This document shows positions 1 to 5,367 of a stretch of 5,367 nucleotides of DNA, one piece after another. This stretch comes from an uncultured Rhodospirillales bacterium (GTDB lineage Bacteria; Pseudomonadota; Alphaproteobacteria; Rhodospirillales; Casp-alpha2). The translations under genes and the position numbers were made by a program. The notes beneath the pieces are model-generated. The model was not told the origin of the DNA. It saw only the letters and a program-made list of their open reading frames with translations, and did no database searches. Numbering within the stretch: position 1 is the stretch's first letter; the number at the start of each line of letters is the position of its first letter. The stretch is taken from assembly GCA_938074585.1 (NCBI GenBank), contig CALJEW010000248.1, forward strand, positions 1 through 5,367, in the 5' to 3' direction.

Positions 1-794
1 CCGTACTAACCTTCGAGCCGCACCCGAGAACAGTCTTTCAACCGGGTGCAGCGCCCTTTCGGTTAACTCCTTTTCGGGCAAAAGCCCGCGCCTTAAAGGC
101 ATTGGGCGTTGATTTGATGATAGTCCAAAAGTTTAGTCGCAACTTTTCTCAAAACCCTGCTGAAGACTTTGTCAAATCCATTTTAGTCGACGGCTTTGGG
201 GCTAAACATGTGATTTCAGGTTATGATTTTGTCTTTGGCCATGGTCGACAAGGCAATTGCGAACTTTTGCTGAGCATGGGACAACAGCTGGGCTTTGGTT
301 TCACAGCCATCAGTGCCGTTGAAAGTCCGGAAGGATTTGTTTATTCATCCACCCGTGTCCGTCAATGTTTGGAAAGCGGCGATGTGCGCGGGGCCGCTGA
401 AATATTGGGCCGAACGTATGCTATTGAAGGCCGGGTTGCACATGGTGCTAAACTGGGCAGAACCATTGGTTTTCGAACGGCAAACATACATTTGGGGTCG
501 TTATTGCGACCCAAACGCGGAATTTATGCGGTTCGGGTGACCGTTGACGGTGAAAACCGAATTATAGAAGGCGTCGCTAGTATAGGCAATCGGCCTACGG
601 TTTATGGCATTGGCGACATATTAGAAGTTTATTTGTTTGATTTCAACGCGGATATATACGGACGTCGAATTTCAATTGAACTGATTGAGTTCATCCGTGC
701 TGAAGCCAAATTTGATAGTGTTGAAGAAATGCGCAGAGAAATTGAGCAGGATGTAGAAAAATCCCGTGCAATTTTACAAAGCCAAAGAAATTAG
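1..794 (+). CDS. ribF: Bifunctional riboflavin kinase / FAD synthetase, 5'-truncated by window edge
   Basis: RibF makes FMN from riboflavin and ATP, then FAD from FMN and ATP, in the cytoplasm. The frame is open from the left edge (first whole codon at 3), giving 263 visible residues before TAG. The family is usually about 310 residues, so roughly 45-50 N-terminal residues, including the nucleotidyltransferase HxGH region, are missing. The TTG at 102 is internal, because recognisable family sequence (TFEPHPR, then FRLTPFRAKAR) lies upstream of it. The FAD synthetase part shows GYDFVFG and the SSTRVR motif. The C-terminal flavokinase part begins near 'GRVAHG' (about 430) and holds GRTIGF, the PTAN-type motif, GIYAVRV, ASIGNRPT and LEVYLFDF, whose Glu (624-626) is the expected catalytic base. 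The PTAN motif reads RTAN here (Arg codon CGA, 474-476), which is unusual. ileS follows after 9 bases, so the two are probably co-transcribed. Identification is very secure. Confidence 0.96.
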   Translation, partial: VLTFEPHPRTVFQPGAAPFRLTPFRAKARALKALGVDLMIVQKFSRNFSQNPAEDFVKSILVDGFGAKHVISGYDFVFGHGRQGNCELLLSMGQQLGFGFTAISAVESPEGFVYSSTRVRQCLESGDVRGAAEILGRTYAIEGRVAHGAKLGRTIGFRTANIHLGSLLRPKRGIYAVRVTVDGENRIIEGVASIGNRPTVYGIGDILEVYLFDFNADIYGRRISIELIEFIRAEAKFDSVEEMRREIEQDVEKSRAILQSQRN

Positions 795-803
795 GTACGA
801 ATT

Positions 804-3623
804 ATGACTGTCGATTATAAAACATCCGTATATTTGCCAAAAACTGACTTCCCCATGAAAGCTGGCCTGCCGCGTCGCGAGCCTGAAATACTGGCAAAGT
901 GGGAAGAACAGAATTTGGAAGGCCAAATTCGCGAAGCGTCGAAAGATCGCGAGAAATTCGTATTGCACGATGGCCCTCCATACGCTAACGGGCATCTTCA
1001 CATCGGTCATGCGCTTAATAAAATTCTAAAAGACGTGATCAACCGGACCCGTCAAATGCTGGGTTATAACGCTTACTTCGTTCCAGGTTGGGATTGTCAT
1101 GGTCTGCCGATCGAATGGAAGATCGAGGAAAAGTATCGCAAAAAGAAAAAAGACAAAGATGAAGTGCCAGTTGTTGAATTCCGCCAAGAATGCCGCGAAT
1201 TTGCGAAAGGCTGGATTGAAGTGCAAAAAGAAGAGTTTAAGCGCTTAGGCATAATGGGCAATTGGGATCACCCCTACACAACCATGACCAACGCCGCGGA
1301 AGCCACGATTGCCGGTGAATTGGGCAAGTTTTTGATGGATGGCTCATTATACAGAGGTGCAAAACCGGTTATGTGGTCGCCGATTGAAAAAACAGCCCTA
1401 GCCGAAGCCGAAGTTGAATATCACGATCACACATCAACAACGATTTTTGTTCGCTTCTCGGTTCGTAAAGCATCTATCCCCGAAGTTGAAGGTGCCAGCA
1501 TTGTAATCTGGACGACAACACCATGGACCATGCCCGGCAACCGTGCCGTTGCTTATGGCCCGGATATTGATTATGTGGTTGTTGAAGTGACAGGCGTTAG
1601 CGAAGACAGCTTGGCGGTTATTGGTGAAAAAATGATTTTCGCAGAAGCGCTTGTAAGCGACGTTGCAGCAAAAACCGGAATCATAAGCCATAAAGTTAAA
1701 GCCAGTTTCAAAGGTTCTGTCCTTGATGGCACAATCTGCAAACACCCGTTCCATGGCAAAGGTTACGATTATGATGTGCCTGCGCTAAGTGCTGGATTTG
1801 CGACCACCGACGAGGGCACAGGGATTGTTCATATTGCACCGGGTCACGGCGCAGATGACTGGGAATTGGGCATTGCAAACGATATAGAAATACCACAAAC
1901 GGTTAGCGAAGATGGCACCTATTTCGAGCACATCCCAATGTTTGCAGGCATGCACGTATACAAGTGCAATGACCATGTGGCTGATGTGTTACAAGAAGCA
2001 AGCGCACTTTTGGCGCGAGGATCTTTAGTTCACCGCTACCCACATAGCTGGCGCTCTAAAAAACCCCTGATCTTCCGCAATACGTCGCAGTGGTTTATCT
2101 CGATGGATAAAAATGATCTGCGTAAGAAGGCATTAAAAGCCATTGATGAAACCCGCTTTGTACCAGAGAAAGGGCAAAACCGCCTACGCGGCATGATCGA
2201 AGATCGCCCCGATTGGTGCGTTTCGCGCCAACGGGCATGGGGTGTTCCGATCACGGTTTTCGTCAATAAAGAAACGGGCGAGCCATTGCGAGACCAATCC
2301 GTCATGGACCGCGTTATCAAAATTTTTCAGGCCGAAGGATCCGACGCCTGGTTCGCATCTGACCCGCAACGATTTATAGGCGATACCTATAAATCCAAAG
2401 ACTATGAACAAGTCACCGATATTTTGGATGTCTGGTTCGATTCAGGCTCGACCCATGCTTTCGTTCTTGAAAGTGACGAATGGGACTTACAATCGCCTGC
2501 ATCTTTGTATCTAGAAGGCTCTGACCAACATCGCGGCTGGTTCCATTCCAGCTTACTTGAAAGCTGCGGCACCCGCGGACGCGCACCCTATGACACTGTT
2601 TTGACCCATGGATTTGTGATGGCAGAAGACGGCCAAAAAATGTCAAAATCGTTGAACAACAGCGTATCCCCCCAAGATGTGAACAACCAATTGGGTGCCG
2701 ATATTTTGCGCCTTTGGGTGGTTGGATCTGATTACTCAGAAGATTTACGCATTGGGCCAGAGATTTTAAAACAACAAGCTGATATCTATCGTCGTTTGCG
2801 AAATACGCTGCGTTTTATTTTGGGCAACTTGAATGAATTCGACGACACTGAAAAAATCGACGTTGCTGAAATGCCCGAATTGGACCGTTGGGTCCTACAT
2901 CAGATATGGGAAATGGACCAAAAAGTCCGGACCACCTGCGACGATTTCCAGTTCCACATGCTGTTTAACGATCTGCATAACTTTTGTGCCATGGATTTGT
3001 CGGCGTTTTATTTAGATATCCGGAAAGATAGCTTGTATTGCGACCGCGCCGATAGCACGCGCCGTCGGGCATCGCGCACTATATTGAACGAATTATTTAA
3101 TTGTTTGGCCAAGTGGTTTGCACCTTTCATTTGCTTTACCGCCGAAGAAGTATGGCAAACACGCTACCCCGATGCAGGCAGCGTGCATTTGCAAATGTTC
3201 CCAGACATCCCTGATAATTGGCGCGATGATGAGTTGGCTGAAAAGTGGGCTAAAATCCGTTCCGTCCGCCGCGTTGTAACGGGTGCTTTAGAAATCGAAC
3301 GAGCTGAAAAACGCATTGGATCAAGCCTCCAAGCCCGCCCCGTTGTTCATACAACTGCTGAAAACAAAGCCTTGTTTAAAGACTTGGATGCGGCTGAATT
3401 GTTTATCACATCGGGCGCTGAGTTTTCAACGGATGCCGCCCCAGCAGATGCATTCCGTATGGAAGGAATTGATGGTATAGCTGTTGTACCAACTTTATCC
3501 AGCACAGACAAATGCCCACGCTGTTATCAGTTCCCGAAGGATATTGGGGCTGACCCCGCGCATCCTGAAGTTTGTGGTCGTTGCGCTGATGCATTCAACC
3601 ATCACACCCATTCAGCGGCTTAA
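804..3623 (+). CDS. ileS: Isoleucyl-tRNA synthetase (class I, bacterial type with C-terminal zinc site)
   Basis: IleS charges tRNA-Ile with isoleucine in the cytoplasm and hydrolyses mischarged valine. The 939 residues match the usual full length (about 930-970). The ATP-binding signature HIGH is at residues 66-69 and KMSKS at 612-616. Between them lies the CP1 editing domain, with the Thr-rich WTTTPWTMPGN (236-246) and GTGIVHIAPGHGADD (338-352), which includes the conserved Asp of the editing pocket. WCVSRQR, DVWFDSGS and GSDQHRGWF are further class I IleS signatures in the catalytic core. An anticodon-binding helical region follows, and the C-terminus carries a zinc site with Cys904, Cys907, Cys924 and Cys927. 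The ATG at 804 gives the typical N-terminus with KTDFPMKAGLPRREP. A weak Shine-Dalgarno-like AGGT (793-796) lies 7 bases upstream and overlaps the ribF stop codon. No T-box or leader is visible. All key residues are present, so the gene appears intact and functional. Confidence 0.99.
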   Translation: MTVDYKTSVYLPKTDFPMKAGLPRREPEILAKWEEQNLEGQIREASKDREKFVLHDGPPYANGHLHIGHALNKILKDVINRTRQMLGYNAYFVPGWDCHGLPIEWKIEEKYRKKKKDKDEVPVVEFRQECREFAKGWIEVQKEEFKRLGIMGNWDHPYTTMTNAAEATIAGELGKFLMDGSLYRGAKPVMWSPIEKTALAEAEVEYHDHTSTTIFVRFSVRKASIPEVEGASIVIWTTTPWTMPGNRAVAYGPDIDYVVVEVTGVSEDSLAVIGEKMIFAEALVSDVAAKTGIISHKVKASFKGSVLDGTICKHPFHGKGYDYDVPALSAGFATTDEGTGIVHIAPGHGADDWELGIANDIEIPQTVSEDGTYFEHIPMFAGMHVYKCNDHVADVLQEASALLARGSLVHRYPHSWRSKKPLIFRNTSQWFISMDKNDLRKKALKAIDETRFVPEKGQNRLRGMIEDRPDWCVSRQRAWGVPITVFVNKETGEPLRDQSVMDRVIKIFQAEGSDAWFASDPQRFIGDTYKSKDYEQVTDILDVWFDSGSTHAFVLESDEWDLQSPASLYLEGSDQHRGWFHSSLLESCGTRGRAPYDTVLTHGFVMAEDGQKMSKSLNNSVSPQDVNNQLGADILRLWVVGSDYSEDLRIGPEILKQQADIYRRLRNTLRFILGNLNEFDDTEKIDVAEMPELDRWVLHQIWEMDQKVRTTCDDFQFHMLFNDLHNFCAMDLSAFYLDIRKDSLYCDRADSTRRRASRTILNELFNCLAKWFAPFICFTAEEVWQTRYPDAGSVHLQMFPDIPDNWRDDELAEKWAKIRSVRRVVTGALEIERAEKRIGSSLQARPVVHTTAENKALFKDLDAAELFITSGAEFSTDAAPADAFRMEGIDGIAVVPTLSSTDKCPRCYQFPKDIGADPAHPEVCGRCADAFNHHTHSAA

Positions 3624-3640
3624 AGGGCCAAATGCAGATG
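3624..3640 (+). promoter_or_regulatory. Shine-Dalgarno and tandem start codons of lspA
   Basis: AGGG (3624-3627) directly follows the ileS stop. Two in-frame ATG codons lie downstream, at 3632 (4 bases after AGGG) and 3638 (10 bases after). Neither spacing is ideal, so the site does not decide the start. The two proteins differ only by the residues Met-Gln. Confidence 0.5.
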
Positions 3641-4114
3641 TCTAAACACGTTTGGCAAGGGCTTGGGTTGGCCGCATTAGTGGCGGCGCTTGATCAACTA
3701 TCGAAATGGATAATCGTTGCCCACGTCATGAACCCGCCTGTGCAAATTGAAGTCACATCGTTCTTTAATCTAGTTTTGGCTCACAATCGGGGCGTTAGCT
3801 TTGGCATGTTCGCGGCCGGTTCAGAGCTCGGCAAATGGATTCTGGTTGGCTTGGCGCTGATGATTTCAGGTTTTTTGGTGCGCTGGTTGTTTCAATCGAG
3901 CAGCCCTTTCAGCATCATCGCCTTAGGCTTGATACTTGGAGGTGCTGTGGGGAATGTGATTGACCGGGTTTTGATCGGTGCTGTTGTTGATTTTCTGGAC
4001 TTTCATGCTTTCGGGACCCATTGGCCGGCCTTTAACGTGGCTGATACCACCATATTCTTAGGTGCTGTAGGCCTAATATTTGAATCATTCTTCAGTAAAG
4101 ATGAAGCCGCCTAA
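3632..4114 (+). CDS. lspA: Lipoprotein signal peptidase (signal peptidase II)
   Basis: LspA is an inner-membrane aspartyl protease that removes the signal peptide of diacylglyceryl-modified prolipoproteins just before the lipidated cysteine. The 160-residue product has the family's usual length and about four hydrophobic segments (roughly residues 9-31, 69-88, 93-114 and 138-154). All conserved blocks are visible: DQLSKW (21-26), NRGVSFG (52-58), GAVGNVIDR (104-112) and FNVADTTI (134-141). The catalytic aspartates are expected to be Asp111 and Asp138. The gene begins 8 bases after ileS, the same neighbour as in E. coli, and is probably translated from a shared transcript with ribF-ileS. The start may be 3632 or 3638; I keep the longer form. 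The next gene encodes a lipoprotein, a plausible substrate. The globomycin target class is established for the family; nothing abnormal is seen here. Confidence 0.98.
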   Translation: MQMSKHVWQGLGLAALVAALDQLSKWIIVAHVMNPPVQIEVTSFFNLVLAHNRGVSFGMFAAGSELGKWILVGLALMISGFLVRWLFQSSSPFSIIALGLILGGAVGNVIDRVLIGAVVDFLDFHAFGTHWPAFNVADTTIFLGAVGLIFESFFSKDEAA

Positions 4115-4118
4115 CCTA

Positions 4119-4147
4119 TTGAATCTGAGGCTCTATTAGCGTAAAGT
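4119..4147 (+). promoter_or_regulatory. Weak sigma-70-like promoter candidate before the lipoprotein gene
   Basis: TTGAAT (4119-4124, 4 of 6 to TTGACA) and TAAAGT (4142-4147, 4 of 6 to TATAAT) are separated by 17 bases, in the 62-base gap after lspA. It would place a transcript start near 4154, about 23 bases before the ATG. Such pairs arise often by chance in AT-rich gaps, so this is tentative; read-through from lspA is an equal possibility. Confidence 0.22.
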
Positions 4148-4176
4148 TTACTGGTTCATAAAGTGAAGGCAAATTC

Positions 4177-4740
4177 ATGAGAAAATTATCTTTCATTCTT
4201 CTATCGGTCACCGCCATTACGGCGTTAAGCGGTTGCGAGTCTGCACAAAAAGCATTTGGCGGCAAAAAATCTGCCCCCGATGAATTTGTTGTCTATTCCC
4301 GTCCACCACTTAGCCAGCCACCAGATTATGCTTTACGCCCACCAACCCCGGGCATTGTGCGCCCACAATCCACATCCACAAGCGACACGGCCCGCGATGC
4401 ACTGTTAGGCACTTCCGATTCGACTAAAATTCGTAAGCAACAACTGCCAACAACACCCGGCTTGCAAGCGCTCATGATCAGCACTGGAGCTGATGCAGCC
4501 GACCCGAACATTCGTAAAAAAATTAACGCAGAAACATCTATTTTAGCCGAAGAAGACCACCGTCTAATTGATAAAATGATCTTTTGGGTTGACGATAAAC
4601 CGTTTGAAGGTACCGTTGTTAATCCAGAAAAAGAGCAAAAGCGCATTCGTGAAGCACAAGCCCTTGGCAAACCAATTACTGAAGGTGCCACTGAGCACGT
4701 AAGACGCAAACGAAGTAAAAAAGGCTTATTGGAATTTTAA
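4177..4740 (+). CDS. bamF: DUF3035-family lipoprotein, probable BAM-complex subunit BamF
   Basis: The 187-residue product starts with a lipoprotein signal peptide: basic MRK, a hydrophobic stretch and the lipobox LSGC, with Cys20 as the lipidated residue after LspA cleavage. Residue +2 is Glu, not the Asp that retains lipoproteins in the inner membrane of enterics. Just after a short linker comes PDEFVVYSRPPL...PPDYALRPP (residues 34-56), the proline-rich signature of the alphaproteobacterial DUF3035 family. In Caulobacter this family was described as BamF, an outer-membrane beta-barrel assembly lipoprotein whose motif resembles part of BamC. The rest is polar, contains a helical-looking acidic stretch (about 117-135) and ends in a basic tail (RRKRSKK, 176-182). 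There is no enzyme motif. A good Shine-Dalgarno GAAGG (4165-4169) lies 7 bases before the ATG, which supports this start. Lipoprotein and family assignment are strong; the BAM role is inferred from the family, not shown here. Confidence 0.85.
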   Translation: MRKLSFILLSVTAITALSGCESAQKAFGGKKSAPDEFVVYSRPPLSQPPDYALRPPTPGIVRPQSTSTSDTARDALLGTSDSTKIRKQQLPTTPGLQALMISTGADAADPNIRKKINAETSILAEEDHRLIDKMIFWVDDKPFEGTVVNPEKEQKRIREAQALGKPITEGATEHVRRKRSKKGLLEF

Positions 4741-4806
4741 GCCAAGTACTCGTGTCTAATCGCGCCTTCTTTTTGCCCTCTTTGTGATCTATACCCATAC
4801 CATATT

Positions 4807-4835
4807 GCCTTAAGCCATTAGTCTAAAGCTAAGGC
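4807..4835. repeat. Imperfect inverted repeat in the gap before the M16 gene
   Basis: GCCTTA (4807-4812) pairs with TAAGGC (4830-4835). After a single unpaired A (4813), GC (4814-4815) pairs with GC (4828-4829), giving about 8 base pairs around a 12-base loop. It is followed by TATAAT, not a T-run, so it does not read as an intrinsic terminator. It sits immediately 5' of the -10-like element. Confidence 0.4.
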
Positions 4836-4841
4836 TATAAT
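4836..4841 (+). promoter_or_regulatory. Perfect TATAAT -10-like element before the M16 gene
   Basis: TATAAT matches the sigma-70 -10 consensus at all six positions and would start transcription near 4848, about 25 bases before the M16 start codon. No good -35 hexamer lies 16-18 bases upstream (4812-4819 reads like AAGCCATT), and there is no extended TGn. A promoter here would therefore need an activator or be weak. The gap is AT-rich, so chance is possible. Confidence 0.4.
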
Positions 4842-4852
4842 TACGTAATTAT
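4837..4852. promoter_or_regulatory. Perfect 16-base palindrome, candidate operator
   Basis: ATAATTACGTAATTAT is its own exact reverse complement, with its centre between 4844 and 4845. It overlaps five bases of the TATAAT element and covers the expected transcription start. That is the position where a dimeric repressor would block initiation. The regulator is unknown; no family is claimed. Its AT richness lowers the significance. Confidence 0.4.
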
Positions 4853-4873
4853 CGTTGTTGAGAGATTGATTAA

Positions 4874-5367
4874 ATGTGTATTTTTATAGCTAAATCCATA
4901 TCTCGTCTGCTAGTGTTAGTCAGTTTAGTGAGCATCACTTCGACAGCCCAAGCGGGCGTCTTCAACCCAGAAACCTTCATGCTCAAAAATGGCATGCAAG
5001 TGGTCGTCATACCCAATCACCGGCTGCCGGTTGTCACCCATATGGTTTGGTATCGGGTTGGGTCTGCAGACGAAGCGGCGAACGAGTCTGGGATTGCACA
5101 TTTCCTTGAACATTTGATGTTTAAGGGAACCAAAAAACGTTCCAATGGCGAGTTTTCTGAAATTGTCGCCCGCAATGGCGGTCAAGAAAACGCCTTCACT
5201 TCAACTGATTATACTGCCTACCATCAGACCATTGCCGTTGATCGCTTAGAATTGCTGATGGAGATGGAAGCGGACAGGATGACAAATCTAGTCATTACAC
5301 CTAAAGAAGTCGAGCCCGAACGCCAAGTCGTTCTTGAAGAACGCCGCAGCCGTGTTGAAAACAACCC
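4874..5367 (+). CDS. Secreted M16-family zinc metallopeptidase, 3'-truncated by window edge
   Basis: Only the first 164 residues are visible; M16 proteins of this type are usually about 430-470 residues. The ATG at 4874 is preceded directly by an in-frame TAA (4871-4873), so no longer form exists. A weak GAGAG (4860-4864) lies 9 bases upstream. Residues 1-27 form a Sec signal peptide with Lys/Arg near the start, a Leu/Val-rich core and an AQA cleavage site after residue 27, so the mature enzyme is periplasmic. The mature part opens with the family's FMLKNGMQVVV and then VWYRVGSADE. The inverted zinc motif HxxEH is HFLEH (76-80), with Glu79 as catalytic base. GGQENAFTSTDYTAYH follows, then EPERQVVLEE, where Glu156 is the third zinc ligand and Glu149 the accessory Glu, judged by spacing from mitochondrial processing peptidase beta. 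This is therefore the catalytic type. In alphaproteobacteria such genes are often followed by a second, zinc-lacking M16 partner, which would lie outside the window. The substrate is unknown. Confidence 0.96.
   Translation, partial: MCIFIAKSISRLLVLVSLVSITSTAQAGVFNPETFMLKNGMQVVVIPNHRLPVVTHMVWYRVGSADEAANESGIAHFLEHLMFKGTKKRSNGEFSEIVARNGGQENAFTSTDYTAYHQTIAVDRLELLMEMEADRMTNLVITPKEVEPERQVVLEERRSRVENN

Noticed and set aside
75..88. CGGGC-AAAA-GCCCG hairpin
   Set aside because: It lies inside the ribF coding region, the stem is only 5 pairs, and no T-run follows on either strand; chance symmetry in codons.
102..794. RibF starting at the TTG at 102
   Set aside because: The same frame is open to the left edge and encodes conserved RibF sequence (EPHPR, LTPFRAKAR) before this codon, so the TTG is an internal Leu codon and the gene is truncated by the window.
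1138..1153. A-rich run in ileS (AAAAAGAAAAAAG) as a slippage or programmed frameshift site
   Set aside because: It encodes a normal lysine-rich linker in IleS, and the reading frame continues with conserved sequence (KDEVPVVEFR), so no frameshift is needed.
1434..1754. Minus-strand open frame inside ileS, and similar ones elsewhere
   Set aside because: These overlap strongly conserved coding sequence on the + strand, show no recognisable protein features and no ribosome binding sites; they are frame shadows.
4141..4151. GTAAAGTTTAC odd-centred palindrome in the gap after lspA
   Set aside because: Only five bases per arm in AT-rich sequence; expected by chance and without other supporting signals.
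4716..4743. GGCTTA / TAAGCC stem at the end of the lipoprotein gene as a terminator
   Set aside because: On the + strand the 6-pair stem is followed by AAGTACTCG, not a T-run. It looks like a terminator only on the - strand (stem then six T), where no gene is present to be terminated, and the bases are explained by Lys-Lys-Gly-Leu codons.
4761..4774. CGCGCCTTCTTTTT as a terminator tail
   Set aside because: There is a short T-run but no stem directly upstream; the nearest dyad ends 26 bases earlier.
4925..5185. Minus-strand open frame of 86 codons in the M16 region
   Set aside because: It is antisense to the signal peptide, zinc motif and core of the M16 peptidase, and its translation has no recognisable features.

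Overview
The window looks like a chromosomal segment of an alphaproteobacterium with moderate GC content (mid to high 40s percent, estimated by eye, not computed). This rests on protein style and on gene order: ribF, ileS, lspA, a DUF3035/BamF-type lipoprotein and an M16 peptidase, all on the + strand. DUF3035/BamF lipoproteins are characteristic of Alphaproteobacteria. I cannot name a genus; the proteins are compatible with a Rhodospirillales-like or marine lineage, which is only an impression.

Layout. Positions 1-794 hold the 3' part of ribF (riboflavin kinase/FAD synthetase), whose beginning lies outside the window. Nine bases later ileS (isoleucyl-tRNA synthetase) runs from 804 to 3623. 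Eight bases after it, lspA (prolipoprotein signal peptidase) runs from 3632 to 4114. These three are packed tightly enough to be one transcript, and ribF-ileS-lspA is a well-known proteobacterial gene cluster. A 62-base gap with a weak promoter-like pair precedes the lipoprotein gene (4177-4740). A 133-base gap (4741-4873) follows. It has no convincing terminator for the upstream genes, but it has an imperfect inverted repeat, a perfect TATAAT hexamer and a perfect 16-base palindrome. It leads into a secreted M16 zinc metallopeptidase gene that starts at 4874 and runs off the right edge.

How the genes fit together. RibF and IleS are cytoplasmic housekeeping enzymes (flavin cofactors, tRNA charging). 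The right half turns to the cell envelope. LspA cuts lipoprotein signal peptides, the next gene encodes a lipoprotein with a clear lipobox that would be its substrate, and that lipoprotein is probably a subunit of the outer-membrane beta-barrel assembly (BAM) machine. The M16 peptidase has a cleavable signal peptide and an intact zinc site, so it should act in the periplasm.

I found no mobile element, CRISPR array, RNA gene or novel multi-gene system. This is a mostly ordinary housekeeping and envelope region. The points most worth checking are the palindrome overlapping the -10 element before the M16 gene and a proline-to-arginine change in the PTAN motif of RibF.
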